NCBI GenBank assembly: GCA_029961685.1
Contig: JARWKL010000001.1
Span: 55,640,062 to 55,704,061 of the forward strand
Direction of reading: 5' to 3'
Length of the DNA: 64,000 bases
Source of the DNA: Aristolochia californica
Lineage: Eukaryota; Streptophyta; Magnoliopsida; Piperales; Aristolochiaceae
Made by a program: the position numbers and the translations under genes. Under the pieces are notes generated by a model. It had not been told where the DNA came from. It did no database searches and saw nothing but the letters and a program-made list of their open reading frames with translations. Positions 34,683 to 46,982 of the stretch are shown here, one piece after another. Numbering within the stretch: position 1 is the stretch's first letter; the number at the start of each line of letters is the position of its first letter.

Positions 34683-36009
34683 TACCCCTGTTTTGACAAA
34701 AGATATTTTCTAAATCAGTACTCTCCATACAAAGTCCAAATATTTTTCTCAATTGAAGTTTCAGGGTACCAAGAAAAAATGTTTGTTATGTCAAGAACAA
34801 CAAAATATTCAGAAGCAAATTGGTTTTCTTTTTCTTCTCTAAATAAACACTGATCAAACAAAGTAAAATGAACAGCATTTATTTATGCATGTCAAATGAC
34901 ATAAGTAAACATGTTTAAAAGATATAAGATAAACGGTTAGTTTTACCCATATGCAAACATCATGTCCACTAGAGATAAACCCATCTTTTCTCCAGTGGAA
35001 CATAGGACCATTTTCAGAACACTCCCTTTCAAGTAAAATTTCTCACAGAGAACTCTTGACGACCTGATTTACAGCCTTTCTGGATGAATTTACACAAAGC
35101 TGACTAAAACGACTCGATCATTTCCTTTCAGCATGAAATTGGAAAAGGAAAACAAAAAAATACAGAACTAGGAAAGAAGATTCCAACTAAGCATTTTTTG
35201 TTGAACCAGTAGCAAGTGACATGTACAAAAAACATTAGATGGTCAGGCTCAGTCCATCCACGTGTACACAGGGCAGAGCTCCAAAACCCGCCCAAACCTA
35301 GGAAATGCAACTCATACGCCCAACATCCATGAGTAAACCTCAAAACACTGACAACTCAAGCACCAAGAACACTCAAGAATGCAAACACAACTAGCTATCT
35401 CCACACACACACGCACAAAAAAAAAAAGAAAAAGAGAAAAAAAAAACCAAAATCAATACCACTATCTTCGCTCAAGTTTGTTGCTGTAGACGGATGCTGA
35501 TGAAACCCAAGACCTGCACGCGTCAGGTCGAAAACAGCTTGATCCCCCCGCATCACCATATGCGCTTCGGACGCTCTAGGCCTTTCACGGCTCCGTTAGA
35601 GAGAATTGCAAAACAGGCAAAAAGAAAAGTTGGGAGGTGGAAGGTGGATTCCGTCTCCTTTTCTTTTTCTTCCTCTTTGATTGGATTTGCCGGGTTTGTG
35701 ATTTAATTAAGAAACAAAGATTTGCAGATAAGAAGCAAGTAATCCGTGCGATCGTTCGAGGGAATCCCTTCTTTTCACAGAAGTGAGAAATCCCTCTAGA
35801 TCACAGCCCGAGCCATATTCTGACATAAAGACTAATCTGTCCTCCTCCGAGCTGTCCAGTAAGGCCTCAGCCAAAGCCAAAACGGACAGCAGCCTTCGCT
35901 GTCGCTCTCCTGTAATTCTCATTCACAAGCGGTGCTGTTTACGGTGGGGGGGCAAAAAATCAGTAGGAATCTTAATGCAGGTACTGGGCAGACGGCATCT
36001 TAATTTCAT

Positions 36010-36730
36010 TAAGAAGCATTAGTTCAAGCATCTAGGAGACAGCCGACGGGTGGCAATGGCATCCCAGTTTTATTAAGATTTAAGAAAAATAATTATCTCA
36101 CGCATTTAATAGACTGCGCGATTGGATGTTTCTAGCTCTACACACTTTTAGAATTTTAAATACGTTTATGCTCATCTTTTCATAATAGAATCTCCAACTG
36201 GCGCCACTCAGACTGGATTGGTGACAGAAATCAAGCTCAATTTACAAATAAAAACACCATTGGAGTTCTGGACACCAGTGGATAAAAGATAAAAATAAAC
36301 CTTAAAAACGGGTAGTTGTTTCAGACATTGATGAAGCTTCATAAGGAAAAAAAACGAGAGAGAAAATCGTACAGACCCATTTGTCCAATCTGAACCAGTT
36401 ATTCACGATTCAAGAGGTGAAAATTAAAAAGTTTAAACAGACGCAGGAAAGGTGAAGCGACTCAATTTACAGGGGAAAAGAGAGAAGAAAAAGCTACCTC
36501 TTACCGGGTCTTGAGCTCAATAATGCAAAGGGCCTTTTAAATTGAATGCAAAAACCATGCCCACAAGGTTAAAGCGGAAGAAGCCAAACGGGTCAAAATC
36601 ATTAGACATCAAATCTCTTTGCATGGGGCACACTTTGCATTCTTAAATGTTTTCCCACATAACGTGGATATTGAAAAGTCAGCAGTTTTGACCGACGAGA
36701 AAATGACGAACTCGTTGATTTCAAGTCCAC
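36010..36730. other. Upstream flank of the U-box gene
   Basis: Likely holds the distal promoter of the minus-strand U-box gene, whose leader is probably at about 35.0-35.9 kb. No repeat ends or conserved coding signals are visible. Open frames here are short and unconvincing. Confidence 0.3.
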
Positions 36731-36734
36731 CGGG

Positions 36735-38436
36735 GACTCGGGGGCGGCATCGAGCCGAGCCGAGCCCAAACTTATTTATATTCGAATTAAATTTGATTTA
36801 AATATTTTAAATTCAAACTCGAGCGTAAAATTGTTATCAAACTCGAACCTAATAATTTTAACCGAGAGCTCGAGCTCTAACATTCATTTAAAACTTTTTA
36901 AAAAACACAAGTCTCAGGTTCATGCTCTAATATACATTTAAAAATTTTTAAAAAATACATATCAAATAAATTATATATAAAATCATATATATATTATACA
37001 TAAAATTAGGAATGACCTCTATTTGGCATAGGGGTGGCATCAAATCCAATTAAGTCTGAACCTTGTTCAAGCCGATCTTGATTTAAATATTTTGAACTCG
37101 AGCTCGACCGACCCTAGCCTCAAACCTAAAATTGTAATCGAACTCAAGCCTAATAATTTTAACTGAGTTCGAACTTAACCTACATTTAATACTATATATA
37201 TAATATGTGTCAGATAAATTATATATAAAACTTTGCATACATTTTAAAAAAAGAATGATAGGGGAGGTTCAAGATTGAATTTCAATAATGGATTTAAACA
37301 CACCAATATTAATTTTTTTACGCCAAATATTGTCTAGCTTATTTTGTAATTTTTGAATCTGGCCATAAATTTACAATGCCCTCCTTAGTGCCCCTAGTTG
37401 AAAATTTATATTTTAGGAAAAACTAGAAATATTTTTCCTATGATGCATATTTCTAAAAAAAACCTTTAAATAAAATCCTATTACTATTAGTGACTTATTA
37501 GAAAATTAAAAGAAATATTTTAAAATTTTCTTAGGAAAGTTAAATGGACCTCTTATTACCTCTTATAGGGAAATAAATAAAAATTAATAATCAATTTAAT
37601 ATATTAATATACTTATCGATAAATTTTTAATCAAATAAAATATCAAACACAAAATTGCTATGAAAATTACCTCATGCCAAAAGTATTACACCATAACTGT
37701 CAAATACTTATTCAAAAAATTTCTATACGGTTTTCTAGCCCATCTTGGCAAGAAAATCTTACTTAGAAAATTATATGATTTTTTTAATAATAATATTCAA
37801 TTAGAAAAATATTTACAAAAAATATGAGACACTAATAGTCCCTTGAAACTTATTTCTACTAAAATGTATTTTTAATTTCTTCAAAAGCCATGAGGAAGGA
37901 GAGTTTAAGAAAAAAAAAAAATTTCACTTTATGATTTTGTACGTGCGAAATCATCTTCGTGCGCGCAAGGAGAAGGGGGGAGTAATTTCTCCCCCCTTAA
38001 CTTAGGTATTATGCTGGTTTGGTTTTCCGTTGAGAAGAGGAACAACGTCGAGGGGAAATTTCGTCAACGGAAACAAAGGCGAAGGCAAACGAGGGGGAAA
38101 AAATCGAGCGGCGGTCACAGAATCGATGGCGATGGAAAGGCAGAAAGCGGCCGACAAGGAGGCAGCCACAGCAGCTGCCGGAGGGGCTCGGTGGTGACAA
38201 GGGGAGGAAGATTTTTTTCCCCCTCGCTCCGCTCAGTGCTCCGGTCCCGACTCCCCCAAATATGAGCCGCTTGTTAAATTAATGAGCCGGCTCACAAGCT
38301 TTCAAATCGAACCTTGATTCGGTCGAGTTCAGCTCGTTAATTTAAACGAGTCGATCCCGGATCTTGAACTCGGCTCGAGATTCGAGTATATCGAATCGAG
38401 CCGCTCACGAGCTGGCTCGATTCGAAGCCACCCCTA
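36735..38436. mobile_element. hAT-like element cluster with GC-rich insert
   Basis: Two degenerate direct copies of about 230 bp (from 36735, GGGGGCGGCATCGAGCC; from 37029, TAGGGGTGGCATC) share TTTAAATATTTT, AACTCGAGC and CCTAATAATTTTAAC blocks. An inverted partner closes the unit at 38270-38436, ending GCCACCCCTA, the reverse complement of TAGGGGTGGC. These ends recall hAT-type elements, but no 8-bp duplication is visible. The outermost part, 37940-38265, is much more GC-rich and includes an ATG frame of 23 codons (38126-38197, MAMERQKAADKEAATAAAGG), possibly a captured first exon. Confidence 0.45.
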
Positions 38437-38639
38437 TAGAGGAGTTCTTATGAAAAACTAAAAAAAAAAAAAAAAACTCACCAAATTATAATTTTTTGCC
38501 TTCTTGTTACAATGGTTTGATTCCTCAAGGCGTCGGATCTTAATTTTTTTAAAAAAATAAGATTATTGAGCAGTTCTCCAAGTTTCTTTAAAAAATAGGG
38601 TTTATATTATCCGATTAGCTAGATAAGCTTAAACAAACT

Positions 38640-39585
38640 AAGCTAAAGCAAAACCAGTCAAACCACGACTGATAATTAATCCAGTTGAAGAAGCCAATTC
38701 AACACAGAAGCAGGAGCAGAAGGAATTGAAGATGCAGGCAATGGGGCGAAGCAAAACAAACCGTAAACCGTTGAAAACGTCTTCATCATTCAAAAGCAAA
38801 TAGATGTAAATACGATGAGTGAACTGTATCATTCTGGAATTTCTGGATTAAACAGCTGTAAGAGAAGGAAAGAACAAAAAATTACATATAAAAACGTAAA
38901 TACGGACATGAATGTACAGAAAAAAACTTTACAAGAATATTCTGTCCAGCGACAGAATATGTGACCCAACATTGACCCTTGTGTCTCTTCCATCCAATCT
39001 CTCGCCTGAAGGAACCATTTCTCACAGCTCTGTTTACCCTGCACAGACAAAATCTCCAGTGTCGGCACTCTACGCCCATATCCCTCCCTTTGTCTATTCC
39101 CTGCGCGTAATACAATAATCCTATACAGATGAAACAAATCATGACACATGCAGATCCTGTCCAAATCAACAATGGTTGGAGAAACGGTTCCACTTGCTCC
39201 CTATCATCGTCTTCAACCAGGTTGGCACACCAAAAATCCATTCTCGGTCGTCATGGATTAGGGTTTGCTTCTGGTGTTGGTTGGAGAGATACAGATGAAA
39301 TGGGTTGTTGAGCCATTTTAAGATTAAGTTGCTCAATAATTTTCAATATAAATAGGCTGAATTTGACTTTTTTATGCTTTTCTATTAGATTAGAATATCT
39401 TGCCCAGAAGCAGAAGCAAAGGAGAAAAGAAAAACAAATTCAACTTACCAGTTCTGATTGGGATCTGGTGGAAATGGGAAAAGTCAGCATCATTTTCTTA
39501 TCATCTCAGGAATGAGGGTCCCCCATGTTGGCAAATAGGGGTTTCGTATACTTCAGTCTCGTCAATGAGGTGTTTCTCGTTTTGG
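38640..39585. other. Unassigned interval with overlapping short minus-strand frames
   Basis: Minus-strand open frames of 119 codons (39241-38882, beginning MDFWCANLVEDDDREQVEPF) and 111 codons (39164-38829) overlap in different frames. Neither shows a domain I recognise. They may be a decayed gene fragment or chance. Confidence 0.2.
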
Positions 39586-39589
39586 TGGG

Positions 39590-39755
39590 ATTGACTTTGG
39601 ACCCAATTTCACATAGTATCAGAAGAAATATTTAGATGTTAACTTTCACCCAAATTATCCATACGTAGAACCACAAAAGGAATGTTAAAAAATAGTCTCA
39701 CATAGATTAATGAGTACAAAAATCTTAAGTCTATTAGTTGAGAACAAAAACCTCC
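39590..39755 (+). mobile_element. Degraded TRIM remnant
   Basis: GGACCCAATTTCACATAGTATCAGA (LTR end and mutated primer-binding site) is followed by a shortened middle and TGTTAAAAAATAGTCTCACA, the start of a second LTR. These match the intact TRIM at 29423-29823. Both LTRs are incomplete. Confidence 0.75.
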
Positions 39756-39979
39756 AACTTCACACCATATACTATTTACATTGAAGATAAAACGATTCGA
39801 TTTTGTTTACCTTTCGTTGTGAGAATTCAAATATCAACAGCTATACATTTTCTTCTTTAATGGTTTCCAAGTAAACTAGGAATGGCTGCAAACTCTTTGG
39901 CACGAGGCGAACCAGTTGAGCAGGCTTCAAACTCCCTGCAAATCGACAATACATACACTCCCCTAGTGTTGAGGTGGAA

Positions 39980-42900
39980 TTATACCGTGTAGAGTTTTAT
40001 AACTTGACTGATCTTGGTACGACAAACAGGACATCCCCAACCTTTGGCTTTGATATCGTTCAGACAAGACATGCAGCCAACAACATGGCCACATGGAACA
40101 CAGGCCCCTTCTTTTGGGGCATCCAAACAAATCACACACCAGGCGGATGAGTCATCAGTGTCTTCTTCACCTCCGACTTGCTTTGTTTCTTCCGGTGGCA
40201 TGGCTAAATCAATGGGGCTTGAATCTATAGTAGGATAGTGAACAGGGCCGTCAAATTGGATATTGTCTGGAACAGGTGGAGCAGAAGGAGTGGCTTCCAC
40301 CGGAGGTGGAACATGAGGAGTTGGTACGGCCGTTGGCTGGCCACCCTGAGCAGACTGAGCCAAACTGTCATTTGGTTGTACTTCTGGGACATCCCATCCA
40401 TTATATGCATTGCTACCGCTTGCCGGCTCATCCATCCAACCACTGGAACTACTCAATTTTGATGGAGGTGAAGGAGCCTCTGGGGTCCAACCATGGTGAT
40501 CCACATCGGCAGTGGAGCTACCCCAACCATTTGTGCCACTTACTTCGGAGCCTAGAGGTCTCTCCTGTCTAGCTTGCTGCAAAGAAGCATTCATGGCCAT
40601 TGTTAGGTCTGAATCCTCAAAAGAAACTGGTGCCCTCGCAGGGACTGGAGTAGGTACATTCGGCTGCAGAGAGAGAGATACCATTAAAACAGGTAAGATC
40701 AAATATTGCATCAGAAAATTGCTGGAAAAATCAAGTTAAAATGTTCATTGCTAAATACAAACACCATAACTAAAAGAATTCAAACATTAATCTTTATTAC
40801 CTGAACCATTCCAATACAGGCACTATAAAACCAATGCAGTTGCTGCTTGTCACCCTCATTTGCCGACAAAAACTTGAACTTCGTTTCTACAAGTGATGCA
40901 GATAAACCATATATAGAAGTAATAGAAAAGTAAGTAACAGATGATAGTCACATGTAATTGCATGTTTCATAGAATTACGATTGTTGAACAAACTAGTACT
41001 CTTTTAGCACAGAACATTTCCTAGGTCGAGTTTTGTGGTTTGCACCAAGATAAAGTTAATTAACCTTTTAAGGCAAAACAACTAACAGTTCACCAATGAT
41101 AGAAGAGTAAATGTAGATCATGTTGGAGATGTACATATAGATGCCACATAATGCCAGAATAAGGTCTTTATTAAGAAAAGACAAAACACATGGAAAACTT
41201 TTGAAAATCCATACATCAGAAAGCCAGCCAATGCTTTGGAGAGCCTAGGATGATGAACCGCTTTCTCTCAGAAAAACAGCAATTAAGAACAAGAACAGAT
41301 TGTTGAACTAACTTACTCGTGGACTTGTCAACAATGACTAATGCAGGGTCTGAATGGTTAAAATTTGGTTCTTCAATTTTGGACTTCCAAAGTTGAATAA
41401 CTGTACGCGGTTGAGCCATCTGTTAATCATCACAATCACTTTATGAACAAACAAATGTGGGTAAATTTTATAGGAAAGATCAATGTCTCTTTCCCATTGG
41501 TAGCCACATACACAACTAACAGTTTGCATTTTGGATTCAATTCAGGAACATAATATCGAAAAATGTATCTATTCCCACCTAGATTTTACTCAAAAATAAT
41601 ATGTAGAAAACCATAAGGGATTTATCTTCAAAAGCCAATCTTGCTTCAGGGGTACATATATCAATGGGCCCTGCAGCCTTCAACATTCAGCAGCTATTTT
41701 GTCTCCTCGGTAATTACCTATTAATACATTCTTTGAAAGCATAATAACTTATGAATACAATTCAATACCCTCACTAATAACCTGTAAATACTATTTCATC
41801 TCCTCGCTAAAAACCCATAAATAGAAGATTTGAATTGGAATCGTTCACCAATAAGTAACTATTTGTTACACATTTCATGCAATCCAAAATAACAAGAAAA
41901 TCCCTATGCTACAGTAGAGAGAATTTTAGAAATGTTAGAGTTGAATGGTGTTATTACCTGATGTACTAAAAGCATTGCATGTACAAATTATTATGTATTT
42001 TTACCTAATGGAAGCAAAAGATCACACCTTTGTCATGTTTAAAACTTTTAAAGCTAAAGTAGAAACCAATTTTTGTGCCTCAAAGTCCCTTATTACTGCA
42101 AATCTGTTTATACTTAAAAGTGATACTATATTGCAGGTTCAGGTGAGACTAGGTTACATATGTATGTAATAATATATCACGATTCAAACTAATATAAGGT
42201 TACTGCACATAACTACCCTTGTCCCAGTTAGAACCAAGTTAACCACTAAAAGATAAGTCCTAGAAAAATCGAACAACTAAACATAAAAAAAGACTAATAT
42301 AACTAAAACACCGTTAACTGAGACTATTTTGTAAGACCTCCTTCCATGAGACTCCTCTCCACCATATTAATTCTAGCTCTATGAGACTTCTTGCTGTAAA
42401 AATCATGTAAGTCTTCCATACCTACTCTTTAACACTACCCATCAAGCTGGAGTTTATAACTTCAGCTTGAAAGAAAAAGGATTGTCGGTCTTCAATCTTT
42501 TTTTGCTGAAAAAATTCTTCATAGATGTAAAATCTTCATCTTTCGTTCTCCTCCTTTCTTGAATATTTTGGTATTACAAAAATTACCATGTGGAATAAAA
42601 TATTTTTTTTCTTAAACTTCTTCTCTTTCTCACCCTCAAGTTGGGGATAAAAAGGACAAAGACCTAGCTTGGACAAAACACAGTATGGGAGAAGAAAATC
42701 ACTCCTAGCCATATGACAAAACTCCATACACCAGTCAAAGTAGTCATAGTTTGAAACATACTCCGCTCAATTTCAAAGGCAAAAAAATGTCCCCATTTTA
42801 GGGCACAACTAAGAGACTATTCACTTTTAAAGAGTAGTTTAAACACAAATCACTTCTTGGGTGAAGAATAAAGAACTTGATTCGAGCTAGATGTTGGGTA

Positions 42901-45900
42901 CACTCCTATATTTTTTAGGTAGTGGGTTTAGGCATTGCCCTGAAGTGATGAAAACACAAGATGATAAATTGAATAAGTACTAGAGGAAAACAACTTTAAC
43001 TGGAAGGAGGCGACAATGCAACTCTCATACTTCCAAAAGAATCTACAATGTGACCTTTTTTTATAGAAAAAATAGTGGAGACTATTAATGGTAGAATTGT
43101 AAACATAACAAACAAGTTGGATAGTGTGTGACATCAAAGAAATTTCTGGGAGGTGAGAATATTTTTTGGAGATCACACTACAAAAGATACACAACCAAGT
43201 ACCAAAAACGCAAAAAAATTGAAAACATCATCAAGATATTGCACACCTTGAACGAGCACATCACGCAGTGATTAAGTTTGACCAAAGCTCTTTGACTAGA
43301 AGATAAATTGCCTAAAAACTACGACTCTAGGAGAAAAGGAAACTCAATTCAAGTCAATGCATGGAGAGATAATAGGAGAGAAAATAGGAAAATGGGATAT
43401 TTTTGGTAAAATTGACCTTTGGTAGTTTTGATATCAATATCTCATAAAATGTAGTTTAGAATTACAAATAGTTTGTTGCTTAGAAAACTAGATTCAAAAA
43501 TCTTTAATTTGATATCAAATTTGACGTAAAAGCTTTGTACTTGAATCTAGTAGGACCGCTTGATTTGCTTCATTTTGTAGCATGACCCTTACCGAATCCA
43601 CTGGGAATATCTCCTTACGTATAGATCAGATTGACATGAAAATAGCTCCTTTTGAATGTAGACTTAGGTATCTTTCATTCAAGTATAACATTTCTTCATG
43701 AAATATGCTTCTTTTGATAGAAAGAATCTGGTAGATTTCAGGTTCTACAATCTAACTGAACTACATACCCTTTCTTCTTTGGCTAGTATGACCATTGACT
43801 CTTCCGATATTTATATCTCCATCTAGAAAACTCAAATTGAGAATTGGTTTGATAGGTTAGAAACTAGATTTATAGATATTTCTTTTGACGTATAATTCTC
43901 CATATAAAGTCTCATTCTTGATGGCACAAAACGCCTCGAAAATTGAAGTTTTTACTGCTACTTGAACCTCTCTTGTTGTCTGACCTTTGTTGCTTCAAAT
44001 ATCAATTTCTCTTTGTTGAAGAGAAGATATGAAAGTCTCTTACATGACTCTAATAATAAGCAGTCTCACAGAGCTAGAATTAATAAGGTGGAGTCTTACA
44101 TGTGTCTCACAAAAGGTGGTCTCACAGGAGAGCCTCAGTTTAAAGATGTTTTAGTTATGTTAGTTTTCTATTTATGTTGAGTTATTTAATTATGCTAGGA
44201 CTTATCTTTAAGTGTTAGAGTTTGGGTGTAATTGGGACAAGGGTAGTTTAGTTGTGATTGGACTCTACTACTTTCCTCTATTATAAATAGGGGTTCATAT
44301 ACTCTAATTACATCAAGTCAATGAAGTTTATCTCTTTTCCATAAATTCAACATGGTATCAAAGCAGTTTTGCGAGTTGACTCGGTCAACCCACAGAGATA
44401 ATATGATCCTTTTCTGATCTATTATCTCTAGCAGTTCAAGTTCGTATCTATCTTCTTCTTTTTTTCTCTTTTCAATCCCTATACCCATTGTTTGCTTTAC
44501 GTTTTCACCTCTATACTAAGCGAAGAACGGAGGCACTGAGCAAGAGGGGAGGCACTGCTCGTCTTCCCTGACATTGCTTCCCTCCGACTTTGTCAAATAT
44601 TCCCAAAATGCATTGCTAACGGATTTATCTCTAGATGGAAACTTTTGCTGGATCGAATCGGTCTGACGCACTATAGAGAATCTTCTGATGTCTAGCTATT
44701 ATCCTACTGTCTGTTTCAGAAACCAACCTTTGCACTGTTGCTTCATTCCTGCCGATCTGGCCAGTTACAGAATGATCTCCTTGCTGTCATTGCTGCGTTA
44801 TTGCCTCTGCCAAGAATAAATATGCAAACAAAAATTTGCCGACGCTACTGATTTCTCGGTTGATGGATGGAATTATTTCCCGCCGTGTGAAAATATCTAT
44901 TGCCGTTTTTGGACGTCTCCATAGCTGGATTAATCTCTATTATTCAGGCTTCATCACGTTGTTGATTTCCCGGGAGTTGGTTTTTTTCGGAAACTCCTCC
45001 ATTGTGCATCTCTAGTTTCCTACTTGATTGTCGGTGTTGTTTCTTATTACGGGAAACTTTCTGGCTCGTCTCCATCGCCCGTTAACACCAGCTTCGTTGC
45101 AGTCCATTAAAGATTTTGAATTTCCTGTAGTCGCAGCCATTTCGGAAACTCTCTGCTAGATTGATTTTTCATTCGGAAAGGTCAACCCACTCGAGTTAAT
45201 TACTGCTGAGTTGATTACTCTACTAGACCTGTTGGATAAGATCTTATTTCTATCGTTGCTGCTATTTTTTTCAGAAATCACAGAGCTATCCCTACAGCTC
45301 ATCCTGCTCTGCTCGGCAATCACCAGGAGCCGCTTTGGGAGGACGAAGACACTGGTCCAGCCTGCCAAGTTCCATTTCTGACTTGTCTTCCGTTTCTAGC
45401 TCGCTGGTTCATCGCCAGCTATTCGGAAGCCAGCGCCGCGGGACGACTCTGTTGTTTAGTGCCGTGAGGAATAAGACGCACTTTTGCTGAATTAAAGTTT
45501 CCCTAAGTTGGAACGAGCGGAACAACCGAAGATTCAACTCCAAAGCTAGTACCCCAGACAACACGGCTTCTCATGTCGTCGGCCTCATCTCGAGTTGGCT
45601 TCATACAAAGAAGGATTTTGCCACTCTTTCAAGGGTTTCCCTTCGGAAAAATTGGAATTTGATCCCTCACATGTCTAGCCCTAGCAGAGCTCCTAGAATG
45701 GCTATCTGGGATCCTCCCCCTTGTGACTGCATAAAGCTGAATTTTGATGGTAGTCCTATTAGATGTCCTGGTCTAACAGGAGCAGGTGGTATATTCAAAG
45801 ATCACTATGGAGACCCCATTCTTTCTTATGTTGGTCCGGTGGGCATTGCCGATTCTAATACTGCTGGTTAGTGCTCTATTGTTCGACCTCCAAATCTTCA

Positions 45901-46945
45901 GAGATCATCTCCATGGCAAGTTAATCATTGAAGGCGACTCGAAGACGGTTATTAGTTGGTGTTCCAAAGACAGCCTCCCCCCTTGGCGCCACTGGCCCAT
46001 CACTGATAGTATTGCTGACATTGTATCTTATTTGCATTGTCAGTGGAATCTCATTCCTAGATCAGCCAACTCTTTGGCTGATAAATTGGCTAAATTCAGA
46101 ACTTCCCAGCAATCTGTCATTGTATGGGAAGGATTCCCTCCTTTGTAATTTGCTCTTTTGAGCTTTTGTCTTAATAAAAATCCGCATCATTTAAAAAAAA
46201 AACAAGTTTCCCTAAGTTAGGAAACTGGTTTTAATTGAGCGTTGAGCCCAACTCGGACCAGACAGTATCGGGTCAACTCAGTGAGCCAACTCAGGTCCAG
46301 GTCAACCTGACTCAGCCCACTTATTTTCTGCCTCAGTTATACGGGTTTAGGTCCCGAGTTCTATACATATTTCTTCTGCGACTCAATTATATTAGTCTAC
46401 TATTTGACTAGGTTCGACTTGGTTCTCTATCTCCAACTGGATTATTAGCTTAGATTATTACTCGGTTCCAACATATTATTTGGTACAACTTCCTTACTTC
46501 CTGATGAACTCGCTGCGAATTATTTCATGTGTCCTTATTACTCTTAAGGACTTTCATTATTTACCGGTTATCTACTGCTATACTATTGCAAATTTGGTAC
46601 ATGTTATTTGGGCATTGGCCCATTTCTGTTGCTGCTATTGTGTCTCTTTGATTGAGACATTATTTTTGAAAAAGAACTCCTCGGTTGCTTGCCTTGGGTT
46701 CATTATTTGCTGATTGTTGTCGAAATAGGTTCGTTTGATGCGGAATTTGAATTTCTTAGAAAAATAAAGCACATGGTGGCCTCAGCATCTTATCTTCCTC
46801 TTTACCCATTACCCATTACCCATCAGTTATTTGGCAACCTTCCTCCTACCATCCTTTATTTGACTCTCACATGCCCCTTTGGGCCAACATGCCCCTTTGG
46901 GCCAACCTCTTGTGTGTTGCTTCGATTGGTTTACCTTTATATATA

Positions 46946-46982
<37 letters not shown>

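Noticed and set aside
46930..46981. Possible replication origin or matrix attachment region at the AT tract
   Set aside because: A simple TA microsatellite inside a retroelement explains it.
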